Source: an uncultured bacterium
GTDB lineage: Bacteria; Armatimonadota; UBA5829
DNA: 64,000 bases
Reading direction: 5' to 3'
Assembly (NCBI GenBank): GCA_938074205.1
Contig: CALJES010000003.1
Span: forward strand, 1-64,000
Shown here: positions 19,201 to 27,625 of the stretch, piece by piece
Layout of the letters: every line of letters starts with the position of its first letter
How positions within the stretch are numbered: the stretch's first letter is position 1
The notes under the pieces: model-generated
Databases searched by the model: none
What the model was told of the DNA's origin: nothing
What the model saw: only the letters and a program-made list of their open reading frames with translations
Position numbers and translations under genes: made by a program

Positions 19201-22148
19201 ACAGTGTAGTTATTACAAATCTCTTACCTGAGACAACTTATCACTATCGTGTGCGCTCCAGAGATGGCTGCGGTAGGGAGGTCGTTTCTGGAAACTACAC
19301 TTTCACCACGAAAGCAGACAAAACGGCTCCGCAGACGGTGATAACCTCAGGTCCGCCTGCGAATGGCAAAGCTTGTTCGACGGTCGTAGATTTCTGTTGG
19401 TCTGGCAACGATGATGCAACCCCAATAGACCAGCTGGTCTACTCGTATAAGATGGATGAAGGTTCATGGAGCGACTGGACTGCTGAGGTGTGCAGGCAAT
19501 TCACCAATTTATCTGAGGGTTTGCACACATTTATGGTGAAGGCAAAGGACAGTGTAGGCAACGAAGATGCAAGTCCTGCAGTTAGATACTTCTATGTTGA
19601 TTTGACTTCGCCCACAATATCTGAGGGTAGTGTCACGGCTTCACCAAGGCAGAGTACGTGTATCATCAACTGGCGTACAGGCGAGCCAGCAACTGCGCAG
19701 GTGGAATATGGTACTACGCCGGCCTACGGCAAGATATCAGCCGTGGATCCGAACATGCTTTCGGTCCATAAGATTACGATCAGTGGATTGACACCAGAAA
19801 CGACCTATCACTATCGCGTAAGATCAAGCGACGGCTGTCAAGAAGTCGTATCTGAGGATTACACGTTTACTACAACCGCTGTTCAGCCTCCGAATTTGAG
19901 ACCTACGCAGCTCAGTTCTCTAGTCACCACGTTTGCACACTCTACCGTGAACATAAAGTGGACTGTTCAGAATGCTGGTCCTGGGGATGCGGAAGGGTCT
20001 TGGACGGACAAGCTTTATTTCTCTGAGGACGAATTAATAGACGCCGGTGACACATTACTATGGGAGGGTACTGGCAGTTCACCGCTTGCGGTGCCTTATA
20101 CATATTCGAAGCAGGTAGACATTCAGATGCCAATGAAGCCCGTCGGCCTTTATTATCTGATTCTGAAGACTGATGCCGATGGCTCGCTTAGTGAGACCAA
20201 CGAGCTGGACAACGTGTTTGTTCAGCCTATCACGTTCACAGCTGATAAGCCATTAATTGCTGCGCCCGGGGCGTTTAGCGTTCGGTTGGATCCGCAGGTT
20301 GCGGCTTATGGTCAGTTTGACTTGTCCAATATTGGCGATCGGGAGCTGACAGGCATATCTGCAGTCGTTGTCGATGCGCCTGCGAACATCAGCTTGATTG
20401 TGTCTAATGTGGTGCCTACAATGGCTCCTCTCACCAATCGCAGGATTAGCTACCAACTGACAGCAATTGACGAGTCTGTCTTAACTGCTTCTCCGAAGGT
20501 GGTTTTCACGACAAACGAAGGTGCTTCGGCTACAGTGACATTTGACCTGACGGTCAGACCCAGGCAGCCCAAGTTGGTTGCAAATCCTGGCTATTTGGCC
20601 GGTCCGATGGTCCGCGGCAAACAGACGTTCTACGAGTGTGAAATAATAAACCAGGGCGGCGTGCCTGCAAACGATCTGCGAGTGCTGATACCTGCTGCCG
20701 ATTGGTTGAGTTTAGTGACGCCTGCAGATCTTGGTACGTTGGCTCCAGGTGAGAAGAAGACAGTTGGACTTTCGCTAATGCCGCCGGCTGACATGCCATT
20801 AGGTGACTACACGAGCAACTTTGTGGTGGTTGGAACAAATGCGAACGTATCAGTTGGTTTCCGCTTTACCTGTGTATCAACGCAGATCGGAGGACTGAAG
20901 GTTTACGCGGAGGATGAATTCACTACGTTTGCTGAGGATCATCCCTATGTTTCTGGTGCCAGGGTTGTGCTCAAGGACTACTCGACGGGTGAGTCAAAGT
21001 ATGAGGGTATTACCGGTCCGGATGGAGTCTGGCTGAACGATAACATTATCGAAGCAAACTACTACCTGGAAGTGTCCGCTGAAAAACACGGCACGTATCG
21101 TTCTCCTATCCAGATTGTGGCCGGGCAAACCAAGGAAGTCCACGCGTTTATACCCAGGCAGCTAGTCACCTACAAGTGGACTGTTGAGCCGATTATGATT
21201 GAGGATAAGTATCGTGTCGTTCTTGAGGCTACGTTCGAGACTCACGTGCCAGCGCCTGTCGTTACCATAGAGCCTAGAACACAGGTGGTCCCTGTTGTCG
21301 AAGGTCAAACAGCTATCAGCTACATCACAGTGACGAATCACGGACTCATATCGGCACACGAAGTAGAAGTTCGGATCAACGATACGGCTAATTGGTATGT
21401 CACACCAGCAATTCGCCAGATCGGAGAGCTGCCGGCTATGACGTCTGTACGAGTGCCGATTTACGTCCGAGCAAAATCCGACGGACCCATCACTGAGCTT
21501 CCTGACGTAGCCACCTCGACATTATCTGCTGAGGCAGCGCTGGCTGCTGCATCTACCACATCTACTGCTAATCTGAACGAGGGGGGTGGAACGACGGGCG
21601 GTGGTCAGCCTAGCTTGTGTGACATCCTAAGCGGTGCAGTGGTGCACATTGTCTACTGTTCAGGTGGTCAGTGGAAGACTGCGGATTTCAGCTTGTCTCC
21701 TTTGTTCCTGTTACTCGATCTTTTGGACGGGCTTGGTTGCCTGACCGGTAACATACAGAGCTGCTTGTCATTAGCGTGCAGCTTGGCAAAAGTTGATCCT
21801 TGCATCTGTGCGCTTATTGATCCGCTCTCCGCCGGTGGAGCTGTCAACATTGCCCAGTGTCTTGCTTGCCATGGATTTCCTGGAGGCGGTGGCGGAGCAG
21901 GTCCTGGCGGAGGAGGTGCCGGCACAGGTGGCGGTGGTGGAGTTTGGTGGGGTCCCGGAAATATTTCCGGCCCGGCGAGCATCGAAGAAGAGGTGCCGTG
22001 CGATCCTGCGACCAGACCACAAGGGTTGTTCGGTGTGTTCAACGAGTTTGCTCCTGAGCCTATCAGGACGGTTACTATAACTTCTCCGCCTGATATTGCG
22101 AGGTATGGTGGCAAGTTGGTGCGCTATAGGGTTAATCTGCTGCCGTAG
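13227..22148 (+). CDS. Main part of giant secreted Ig/beta-helix/FN3/CARDB protein
   Basis: Continuation (from about base 13254) of the protein beginning at 12592. Order: a PKD-like end, then many Ig-like units of about 80-100 residues (13400-15050), three 200-residue repeats (15054-16857), a second beta-helix segment ending in GRVDIGADE (about 17090-17635), four Ig+FN3 modules (17650-19880), a CARDB domain (about 19890-20250), more Ig-like units, a carboxypeptidase-regulatory-like fold (about 20890-21170), and a C-terminal part with several cysteines and a Gly-rich stretch (about 21880-21960). No LPXTG, PEP-CTERM or membrane anchor is visible, so it is probably secreted or held by other surface proteins. 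Likely an adhesin or scaffold; no enzyme motif is seen. ATG 13227 is only the first Met of the open frame, not a credible start. Confidence 0.85.
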   Translation: MDPARRRLYTGSGPSVTYTSPASGLRRIRVTVSDGRGGQAIAECTVTVIGVKIQTPLPQLVVGQTVTISALIDPAIEDSETYPVSITWSLIEGPAEGSFDSLVNGQPDATSIDFTPTASGPGRIQVEYTVGTARAVDTVAINLIPVVDLVEPSYGVLGTTVQAVITGKNLARVTEVSLLPETGVTGTLKPGKTETTLPVEFVIAPSAAPGSRVIVLGVPEGQINTGKMFELRTPPAITADPSSLSLLTGQTGNITFSIPDTAPPGGVQLVLSSSVPIVATVPGSATIPEGQSSVVVTVTAVSYGQTVITANAVGYYRAQVPITVINPPLISFSPSTLTVAKGLVQKCTVSISNPAPDGGLVVNLSGGGGLVDFPSSVVIQPAKQSGQFQVRALQEGSTIITASAVGYPSADLPVTVGPGQLVLFPSYLPIAAGRSSTLQLMIPNEAPPGGLVVDISSSNTSVVAVPSAVTIPEGQKSAQVPVTGIIAGQAVVTAILEGFTSAQATVNVLPTFNISFLPSSLVMPPGVTKSTDVVISAAAPAGGLTITLSNPSPDKFSMPESVFIPEGMYSATVAVTGLATTDQPVEVVATCPGLTEGILQVTVQPILALYMRADVKVGVGCRTSGSIGLTSGSAPPGGYTVNVSVDDPEIASVPPQVTIPAGSSWTSFTIVGNKPGITNCRLTLLGFEEVDTVTVGTPTFVWDSVMSLMNLGQTDSVRVYTYVPGGSYGYGNYVYSDTSQNVDQALTISVTSTNPSVISVPSVMLIPSGRYYADWITVTAVGAGSARLVASAVGWDMKESSEITVTGVTPYMRADVTVGAGCRTSGSVGLSVGSAPVGGYTFYLSSDDPGVASVPSQVTIPYGSSWQSFTIVGVSPGSTKIRLSVPAELGGYTEEDTVTVVTPTFAWDSVPSQLTIGAVDNVRVYTYVPGGSYGYGNYVYSDAYQNVDQAVIVTLMSQNAGVIQMPATTSIGAGRYYSDYVNVSAVGTGTSTLTASASGFAYAVSGLITVVGPWLRADVTVGAGCRTTGYVGLVGGVAPSGGYTVYLSVDNPDLVSVPGTVTIPSGSSQTSFSIEGLAVGSTFTQMSVSGFIDRDRTTVVAPTFEWLSVATSLNVGQSDSVYIQTYVPGGTYASGNGVYTNTNQAVRSAVTIAISSENPSVLVAPETVTIAAGNTWSGWFNMTAVGPGTSKLTASAVGWNPAQTDLITVNPAGAKAPLLPVWFEAELPHLEYGVVGAAASERADNKSACYIDALSAQGGPVYLILPASALIGSQGKLESDAGTLDGWNSGPRIEYNVITGNNAGAGGAIAVYNSSVTVLGNIIVANSATSDVGGGAIYIDGALANAVVRSNTICANTAVSGVGGGIYLAAGTAAVTNCILWQNTDDLFGCSTTYSNVTDINSDPGTGNISADPQFVQTSDPMLGHYFHLNSASPCVNAGDPNYVPMPGETDIDGEARISSGRVDIGADELPDFSPPETTITGGPSQGSTACSLPVNFSWQGTDDTPIGITYSYRIDNSDWSGWSASNSVSFASLPDGPHTFEVKARDGSGNEDPTPARCDFLLDTTAPVISQVTPNAGRTSAIITWVTNEGATSQVLYGPTDALGQATYINWVYKTNHAVTITNLLPNTTYYYQVRSLDKCGYESTSELFALTTALDTTSPDTQITSGPSPNSIVCSLPVTFTFTGGDDSTPVSLLTYAYRVDGGAWSDFSASTTASITELTSGPHTFEVRAKDVSGNEDDTPAARSFVVMLDPAVISNVQSNVAQMQCTITWTTNVPCTSKVLYGETASYGLESPEYGSLVTSHSVVINGLDPGKTYHYAVRSKDSCGREVISGDHTFTTPPDTGEPNTWFTSGPSEGGLVCSTSQQFCWSGSDTLTPTDQLTYSYKLDSGSWSTPTPETCRTFTSLTEGTHTLYVRAHDTSGNVDSSPAQRTFRVDLSTGTISNVNAAAGSVEATVVWRTSEAMDSQVEYGTTPSYGSVTPPNPALVTDHSVVITNLLPETTYHYRVRSRDGCGREVVSGNYTFTTKADKTAPQTVITSGPPANGKACSTVVDFCWSGNDDATPIDQLVYSYKMDEGSWSDWTAEVCRQFTNLSEGLHTFMVKAKDSVGNEDASPAVRYFYVDLTSPTISEGSVTASPRQSTCIINWRTGEPATAQVEYGTTPAYGKISAVDPNMLSVHKITISGLTPETTYHYRVRSSDGCQEVVSEDYTFTTTAVQPPNLRPTQLSSLVTTFAHSTVNIKWTVQNAGPGDAEGSWTDKLYFSEDELIDAGDTLLWEGTGSSPLAVPYTYSKQVDIQMPMKPVGLYYLILKTDADGSLSETNELDNVFVQPITFTADKPLIAAPGAFSVRLDPQVAAYGQFDLSNIGDRELTGISAVVVDAPANISLIVSNVVPTMAPLTNRRISYQLTAIDESVLTASPKVVFTTNEGASATVTFDLTVRPRQPKLVANPGYLAGPMVRGKQTFYECEIINQGGVPANDLRVLIPAADWLSLVTPADLGTLAPGEKKTVGLSLMPPADMPLGDYTSNFVVVGTNANVSVGFRFTCVSTQIGGLKVYAEDEFTTFAEDHPYVSGARVVLKDYSTGESKYEGITGPDGVWLNDNIIEANYYLEVSAEKHGTYRSPIQIVAGQTKEVHAFIPRQLVTYKWTVEPIMIEDKYRVVLEATFETHVPAPVVTIEPRTQVVPVVEGQTAISYITVTNHGLISAHEVEVRINDTANWYVTPAIRQIGELPAMTSVRVPIYVRAKSDGPITELPDVATSTLSAEAALAAASTTSTANLNEGGGTTGGGQPSLCDILSGAVVHIVYCSGGQWKTADFSLSPLFLLLDLLDGLGCLTGNIQSCLSLACSLAKVDPCICALIDPLSAGGAVNIAQCLACHGFPGGGGGAGPGGGGAGTGGGGGVWWGPGNISGPASIEEEVPCDPATRPQGLFGVFNEFAPEPIRTVTITSPPDIARYGGKLVRYRVNLLP
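15054..16857 (+). repeat. Three tandem repeats of about 200 codons inside the giant gene
   Basis: Units start at 15054, 15657 and 16266 (603 and 609 bases apart), each opening with Y/W-MRADV or W-LRADV, then VGxGCRT, a GGYT strand and a second half with YVPGGSYGYGN. A 50-base stretch is identical between units 1 and 2 (15375-15424 and 15990-16039), showing recent duplication or gene conversion. Each unit looks like two Ig-like domains. Confidence 0.85.
17650..19880 (+). repeat. Four tandem Ig-plus-fibronectin-III modules
   Basis: Modules start near 17652, 18206, 18766 and 19327 (about 555-560 bases, 186 codons each). Each has a TITSGP-like opening, a conserved ACS/VCS cysteine, YSYRID-like and GPHTFEVKAKDxSGNED strands, and then an FN3 domain with TTYHYRVRS and a cysteine after it (DGCGREV). 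The paired cysteines suggest disulfides outside the cell. Confidence 0.85.
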
Positions 22149-22167
22149 AAAGATGAGGGTGACGAGT

Positions 22168-24213
22168 ATGACGATCAAAATCGCGCGTTGCGTGCTTGTG
22201 TTGCTAGCAGGAGTGCTGCTTCTAACGTCAGACGCTTTGGGAGTGGAATCCGGGATATGTGCGAAGGTTCGGGTGCGCCTAAGTCAGGACGTAGCTTTGA
22301 CTAGGGCAGCGTTTAAGGCTACTTTGGAGATTACGAATGCGCCAGAAAACGTAACACTTGAAAAAGTCAAGGTGACGCTTGACATTCGAAACGAGGCAGG
22401 CGACGATTCGACAAATTTGTTCGGTATTCGTCCGCCCGAGTTGATTGGGATAACCGACGTCGACGGACAGGGCACGATACCGCCTGGTACAACTGTCCAA
22501 GCAGTTTGGATTATCATTCCGACCCGTGATGCAGCTCCGGAAGCTCCCACGCGTTACACCGTCGGTGGAACGCTTTCTTACACGCAGGAAGGCGAGCAGA
22601 TCAATATGCCTTTATTTCCAGCGCCTATTCTTGTGAAGCCGGATCCGCTCTTGTATTTGGACTATTTTTGGGTGCGCTATGTATATGCGGACGATGCCCG
22701 TACGCCGGAGATAGAGCCGTCTGAGCCTTTTCCTCTTGGGTTAATTGTTAGAAATGATGGCAAGGGCATCGCGTACAACATGCGCATAACCAGCTCTCAG
22801 CCGGAGATTATCGAGAACGAGAAGGGGCTAGCGATAACTTTCCAGATTATCTCTTCTCAGGTAAACGATCAGGAGGTAAGCCCCTCTCTTACGGTCGATC
22901 TAGGTGACATTCAGCTCGGAGGGACCGCGGTGGCTCGTTGGTATATGACGTCCACACTCGCGGGAACGTTTTCGGAGTACAGTGCTACATTCCAACACGT
23001 AGACGAGCTTGGCGATCAACGGCTTTCACTGATAGACGAGGTTCGTATTCACGAATTGAATCACTGCGTGCGCATTGACATACCTGAGGACGATAATAAG
23101 CCGGACTTCTTGGTGAATGATATTCCTGACGATGATCACCTGCCAGATAGGGTGTACAACTCCAACGGTACAAACGCTGACGTATCGGTTGCAACCAATG
23201 CAGTGGTTCACGGCAATCTTGGCTTTGGCAGTTTGTCGGTGCAGCTTACCGCGACTTGTCCCAGCGGATGGGTATACATCGAGTCAGAGGATCCAGGTCA
23301 GGAGCTCTACAACTTGGTAAGGGTCGTGCGGGACGATGGCAGGGAGATACTGGTAGGCGATAATGCTTGGACTACCCACCGTACCACTTGTCCAGAGGGT
23401 CAGGGATGCATTCGAATCCACAGGGTGCATATATTCGACTACGATAGCACTGGTGTTTACACTCTTTACTACGAGCCGAAGGCAAGCCCCTCCAGCTACT
23501 CATTGGACGAGGTTAAAGGTTTGCGAGATGGGGAATGGGTAGAACTCGGCTGCACTGAGGGACTTGTCGTGACAGCTGTCTTTCCGGAAGCGTTCTATGT
23601 CGAGCGACCCGACCGAACTGTAGGGATTAGAGTGTCGAAGAAGGGTTCGGTTGTTCCGGGAATGCAGGTAGCGATTACCGGGCAAGTTGCGACTACTCCG
23701 TGGCTCGAGCGCTACATATCAGCAACAGCTGTGCAGGTATGCTCTAACGAGCTGGTCACGATAGAGCCGTTAGGTGTTACGACGAAATCTCTTGGTGGGG
23801 GAGCGTTTATGTATGACCTGCTTACCGGTGTAGGTCAGCGTGCGACCCAGGCTTACCAATGGATAAAGCAGGGTTCAAATTTTGTGAGGTCTCAGGTTCC
23901 TATAGACGTTCCAGGCCTAAACAACATTGGTTTGCTAGTGAGAACTTGGGGTAAGGTTGTCTGGAGCGATCCCGACACGAGCACTTTCTACTTGGACAGC
24001 TCGGGCGGTTTCGATGACTATCGATTTCCCGATCCGGCAAACAATCAGCCTCCAGGGGTACGGGTAACGATGCCCTCTTGGGGTATGCCGGTTCCTTCTG
24101 TGGGGAGCATCGTGTCTGTGACTGGTATAAGCACATGCTATACAGAAGGAGGCTATGTGTTCCGCAAGCTCAGAGCCCGCAGCGAAGCGGATGTCCAAGT
24201 GATAGAGCAATAA
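22168..24213 (+). CDS. Secreted protein with C-terminal OB-fold-like tandem
   Basis: 681 residues from ATG 22168, chosen because GAGGG lies 8 bases upstream and a signal peptide begins there (MTIKIARCVLVLLAGVLLL, cut after about DALG). It starts 19 bases after the giant gene and is probably cotranscribed. The N-terminal half consists of beta-rich Ig-like segments without a named domain. Around residues 445-540 and 590-680 there are two segments (WVELGCTEGLVVTAVF...VAITGQV, and LLVRTWGKVVW...VSVTGIST) that read like OB-fold domains and match the C-terminus of the protein ending at 28849. No catalytic motif or anchor is visible. Function unknown; a surface or matrix partner of the giant protein is plausible (inference). 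Confidence 0.7.
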   Translation: MTIKIARCVLVLLAGVLLLTSDALGVESGICAKVRVRLSQDVALTRAAFKATLEITNAPENVTLEKVKVTLDIRNEAGDDSTNLFGIRPPELIGITDVDGQGTIPPGTTVQAVWIIIPTRDAAPEAPTRYTVGGTLSYTQEGEQINMPLFPAPILVKPDPLLYLDYFWVRYVYADDARTPEIEPSEPFPLGLIVRNDGKGIAYNMRITSSQPEIIENEKGLAITFQIISSQVNDQEVSPSLTVDLGDIQLGGTAVARWYMTSTLAGTFSEYSATFQHVDELGDQRLSLIDEVRIHELNHCVRIDIPEDDNKPDFLVNDIPDDDHLPDRVYNSNGTNADVSVATNAVVHGNLGFGSLSVQLTATCPSGWVYIESEDPGQELYNLVRVVRDDGREILVGDNAWTTHRTTCPEGQGCIRIHRVHIFDYDSTGVYTLYYEPKASPSSYSLDEVKGLRDGEWVELGCTEGLVVTAVFPEAFYVERPDRTVGIRVSKKGSVVPGMQVAITGQVATTPWLERYISATAVQVCSNELVTIEPLGVTTKSLGGGAFMYDLLTGVGQRATQAYQWIKQGSNFVRSQVPIDVPGLNNIGLLVRTWGKVVWSDPDTSTFYLDSSGGFDDYRFPDPANNQPPGVRVTMPSWGMPVPSVGSIVSVTGISTCYTEGGYVFRKLRARSEADVQVIEQ

Positions 24214-24366
24214 CGAATCGGATATCTTGACGCCCGGCAGTTCGAGTCCGAAGCGCAGGTGTGTTGGTCAAAGTTTTTTACACGGCAACTTAGTGCCGAG
24301 AAATAATTGAGCAGTTAATCAAGGATAAAGGTACAGTCAGATTCAGGATTTTGGTGGAAAGCGTAG

Positions 24367-24607
24367 TTGTTCATTGCAACTGAAGAAATTGCTAATGCTG
24401 CGCTGCACATTCTTGAGAAGCGAGAAACCCTGCCCATCGAAGATCTGATCAAACGAGACAGCTCGCCTGTTAGGATTCGCCTGAGTTGGCAGAAAAGTGG
24501 CGGAAAGCATCTGACTTATCATCAGCGTCCTACGCGAACGTTGTGAAGCCGTTAAAAGCAATGGTAGAATCCCTGTAGCATCGCCCCAAGATGTGATTAT
24601 TGACTAA
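24367..24607 (+). pseudogene. Possible decayed gene fragment
   Basis: A protein-like start (IATEEIANAALHILEKRE then LPIEDLIK) at 24373-24440 loses its frame, and a protein-like end (CEAVKSNGRIPVASPQDV) appears in another frame, stopping at 24605-24607. The pattern resembles the C-terminal helical region of large helicase/restriction-type proteins (DUF3320-like), but this is a weak resemblance. It would need at least one shift and has a stop between. The rest of the gap 24214-24649 shows nothing else. Confidence 0.3.
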
Positions 24608-24649
24608 CCAGGTATAGTTCAAAACCGACACAATTCTCTACAAAACCCC

Positions 24650-24676
24650 TTGACAAAAATTGACTCCTGTTATAAA
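24650..24676 (+). promoter_or_regulatory. Promoter of the DUF7901-repeat protein
   Basis: TTGACA at 24650-24655 and TATAAA at 24671-24676 with a short 15-base spacer, about 65 bases before ATG 24740. Confidence 0.5.
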
Positions 24677-24739
24677 CCGCCATTGCTGGCAGGTTAGACC
24701 CCAATAAGTCAACTCATGAGCCGAAAGGAGGTTGTTGCT

Positions 24740-24871
24740 ATGAAAGGGGTCGATCTGAGGTCAGTGATAATTAGTACGGCTATTGCGTTTGCATTGGGTG
24801 CGTCCTCGTTCGGAGCCCCCGCACGAGATTTAAGCACAATCACAAACGGTGATCCTGCCTCTCCTATCTAA
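24740..24871 (+). pseudogene. Signal-peptide start of DUF7901-repeat protein, cut by an in-frame TAA
   Basis: ATG 24740 has an excellent ribosome site (AAAGGAGG at 24724-24731) and begins a signal peptide (MKGVDLRSVIISTAIAFALG, cut after about SSFGA). After 43 residues the frame meets TAA at 24869-24871. The same frame then stays open (QWFQHRFLP...) and runs directly into the open frame at 24902, so this is the true start of the gene that continues to 28849. A single substitution would remove the stop. The bare 43-residue peptide has no evident role of its own. Confidence 0.75.
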
Positions 24872-24901
24872 CAGTGGTTTCAACACCGCTTCTTACCTGT
24901 A

Positions 24902-25816
24902 GTGGTCAGCAGTCAAAAGGAATTTCACGACAATGTGGGTTATGGCGACGGGACGTATCCTTGGGGAGGAATTGCGGGCTGGCATGCCGTTAAGGCTGTT
25001 GTGACTGACGTCCTCATGGACCCAACCGAAGCGATCACTAGCTTCACGGTGCGCGCATCTGTGACCAACGACCTCTATGACTGGACCACCAAAATGACCG
25101 GTACTGACGGCACGAACGATCACGATCAGTCTGCGGGGTATATTGTGGGTCAGAAATCTGAGCATATGCGCAATGTACGCTTGGCTACTTCATTTGCAGA
25201 CGACGGTCAGCTTGGCAATCTGCCAGACACGCCGCCTTTTGGTCAGGAAGCGAACATCTACGGCATAGATCACGAATGGCTAGGTTGGTTCTGCCACCAC
25301 TGGGGTGAGCTGCCGCCATTGGGAAACTACTGGGTGCCGGCATGGGAGTTTACAGGTAGTTCCGCAGTGACATGTTCAGGCGGCACACCAGACGTTATCT
25401 TGCCCGGTGAAACTCATAGCCGATACATGATGTTTGGCTGTCATCGTCCGATTAGGGCCGGCGAACCGGAGTATGATGCGATAATGCTGTCGTATGTAGA
25501 GGGGGTTGAACTCTTCATTAATAGGACTAAGTCGCTCAAGGTTTCCAACTATACTGACCAGTTATCGATCGACTTTGGCGTGCCTTTCCCTGAGTATCCG
25601 CCGGTCTACGACAGCGACGTGTCCGTGTTTTATGATCCTGAGCTGAGTACCGTAAAATGGCAGCAGCCTCCGGAGCCAACTGAGCCTCTGAATCTCTTCT
25701 ATGGTTGGAACGAGCCCTCGGATTGGTGGAACGGGCCAATTGCCGCGGACGACTGGGTGTGCACTACGGATGATCCTGTCACTGGCTTGAAATGGTGGGG
25801 TTCGTTTGCTGGTTGA
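24902..25816 (+). CDS. Middle part of DUF7901-repeat secreted protein, ends at an in-frame TGA
   Basis: 304 codons open from GTG 24902, in the same frame as the signal peptide at 24740 and the long frame after 25816. The first 240 residues are an unnamed Trp/His-rich secreted segment (YPWGGIAGWHAVKAVV, EWLGWFCHHWGELPP). The last 55 begin the first of three DUF7901-like modules (VKWQQPP, GWNEPS, IAADDWVC, LKWWGSFAG). It ends at TGA 25814-25816 exactly where both other modules have Trp (WWGSxxGW). Reading through gives a normal module, so the stop is a lesion or, less likely, a readthrough site. Without an upstream ribosome site this piece is unlikely to be made on its own. Confidence 0.7.
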   Translation: MVSSQKEFHDNVGYGDGTYPWGGIAGWHAVKAVVTDVLMDPTEAITSFTVRASVTNDLYDWTTKMTGTDGTNDHDQSAGYIVGQKSEHMRNVRLATSFADDGQLGNLPDTPPFGQEANIYGIDHEWLGWFCHHWGELPPLGNYWVPAWEFTGSSAVTCSGGTPDVILPGETHSRYMMFGCHRPIRAGEPEYDAIMLSYVEGVELFINRTKSLKVSNYTDQLSIDFGVPFPEYPPVYDSDVSVFYDPELSTVKWQQPPEPTEPLNLFYGWNEPSDWWNGPIAADDWVCTTDDPVTGLKWWGSFAG

Positions 25817-27625
25817 AGAGAGGCTCAACCTCCGCAACTTCCTAATCACTTTCACATTCAGTTTTGGACGGACGTGCCTGCAGGTCCGCTGAATCCGTTC
25901 AGCCACCCGGAAGAGGTGGTGCACGAAGTGGTTGCATATGAATATCAGTGCCGATTTGCAGGCTGGGACTACGATCCCAGAACAAATGTTTGGGAGGCAT
26001 GTTTCGAGTTCGAATACGATTTTGCAGAAAATGAGTACTTTTTCCAGGACGTTGGTTCAGCGGAAGAAAAGATTTATTGGGTAAGCATATCGGCCTGTGA
26101 AGGTGGAACTGGTAATCTTTTGTATCCTTGGGGGTGGAAGACCAAACCACGGGATTCGAACTCGCCGGCCCCTGACGATGCGGTTTCGATAACCTCTCCA
26201 GTTCAGCCCATCTTGGGCAGCCGCTATGTAAGAGGAAATCCGCTTTACTGGCCCACGCCTGAAAACTCATGGGATTTGGCTTTCGAACTGAAGGCGCGGC
26301 CGGTAGTCGAAAATCTCAAATGGGATCAACCGCCGGCGCCAGGCGAAATATCTCACACATTCCGCGGTTGGGATGAGAAATCAGTTTACCGCAGCGATCA
26401 GATAGTTGCAGACGACTGGGTATGCCAAGACATTCGACCAGTAAGCTGCATTCGCTGGTGGGGTTCCTACATTGGTTGGGAGGATGTGGTGCCGCCAATC
26501 GATGCGCCACCTGTTTTCCACATAGGGATATGGACTCACCAGCACGTGGAAGATAATCCACAATTGTCGGGCCATCCAGGACAACTTATCCATCAATGGT
26601 GGATTACTAGGGACCAACTGAACGAGAAGTTTGAGGGGACGGACGTGTACCCAGATTATCCGTCGGAGAGCTGCTTTAGCTATGAGTTCAAGATTCCTCC
26701 TGCCGAATGGTTCTACCAGATGCCTGGACCAATAACAACGATATACTGGCTCAGCATCTCTGCGGTTTACGATTGGGGACAGCTACCCCAGCATCCTTGG
26801 GGTTGGAAGACTCGGCCGCATATGGCTTGGTATGACGCCATGAAAATCTTCGATCCTACAGCTCCCAATGTTGGTGATTGGTACCACCGGGGCGCACGCA
26901 TCACAGACCTATTAGGCCAACCGATGGATACATCTTTCCAGTTGGTCGGGGCGTCTTACGGTAGGGAGTATGTGAAGTGGTCTCAGCCTCCACAGGGGTA
27001 CTACTCACCTGCATTCAACGGCTGGGGAGAGCTCTCGGTGTATGGAAGAGAGCAGATCGTAGCTGACGATTGGGTCTGCTTGAGCACTAAGCCTGTCACG
27101 GATATCGAGTGGTGGGGATCGTTTGAAGGTTGGAGCAGCACAGATCTGCCTCCAAGAACGCCGGATGGTTTCCACATAACCGTTTGGACAGATGTTCCAC
27201 CAAATGGATCTGCCTATAGCCATCCTGGCGAGGTCATATGGCAAGTTTACTGCGACAACTATAGATGCGAGTTTGCCGGTTGGAACGTGGACCCGCGTTA
27301 TGACAGGGTGCCGGAAGCATGCTTCAGGTTCGAGCAGAAACTAAAGCCGGACCAGTGGTTCTGGCAAGACTCCGTTAGTAGAATTTATTGGATTAGCATT
27401 GCAGCTGTTTACCACGACGGTTATCCTCAGGAGTATCTATGGTGTTGGAAGACGCGACCGCGAAAGGACTCGCTCGCACCAGACGACGCAGTGAGAATCT
27501 TCGAGCCGACTTCTCCTTGGGTCGGAAGTCGCTACTTGCGCGGCGAGCCGATTGTTTGGCCGCCTGAAACCGATAACTCGTGGGATATGTCTTTTGTGCT
27601 AACTACTAAGCCCATATCTCCCGGT
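25650..27625 (+). repeat. Three DUF7901-like modules of about 220 codons
   Basis: Modules begin near 25650, 26310 and 26968, about 660 bases apart. Alignment of the DWVC...WWGSxxG columns shows that the TGA at 25814 stands in the column occupied by TGG (Trp) in modules 2 and 3. Confidence 0.8.

Noticed and set aside
15054-19880. Mobile element or CRISPR as cause of the repeats
   Set aside because: The repeats are in-frame protein domains of about 200 and 186 codons; there are no terminal inverted repeats, no transposase and no short spaced repeats.
21668-22114. Antisense Pro-rich reading frames opposite the Gly-rich tail
   Set aside because: They mirror the Gly-rich codons of the giant gene and have no ribosome site or independent support.
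25814-25816. Selenocysteine or general UGA-Trp recoding
   Set aside because: The aligned residue is Trp, not Cys/Sec, no SECIS-like hairpin is evident, and other genes in the window end normally at TGA.
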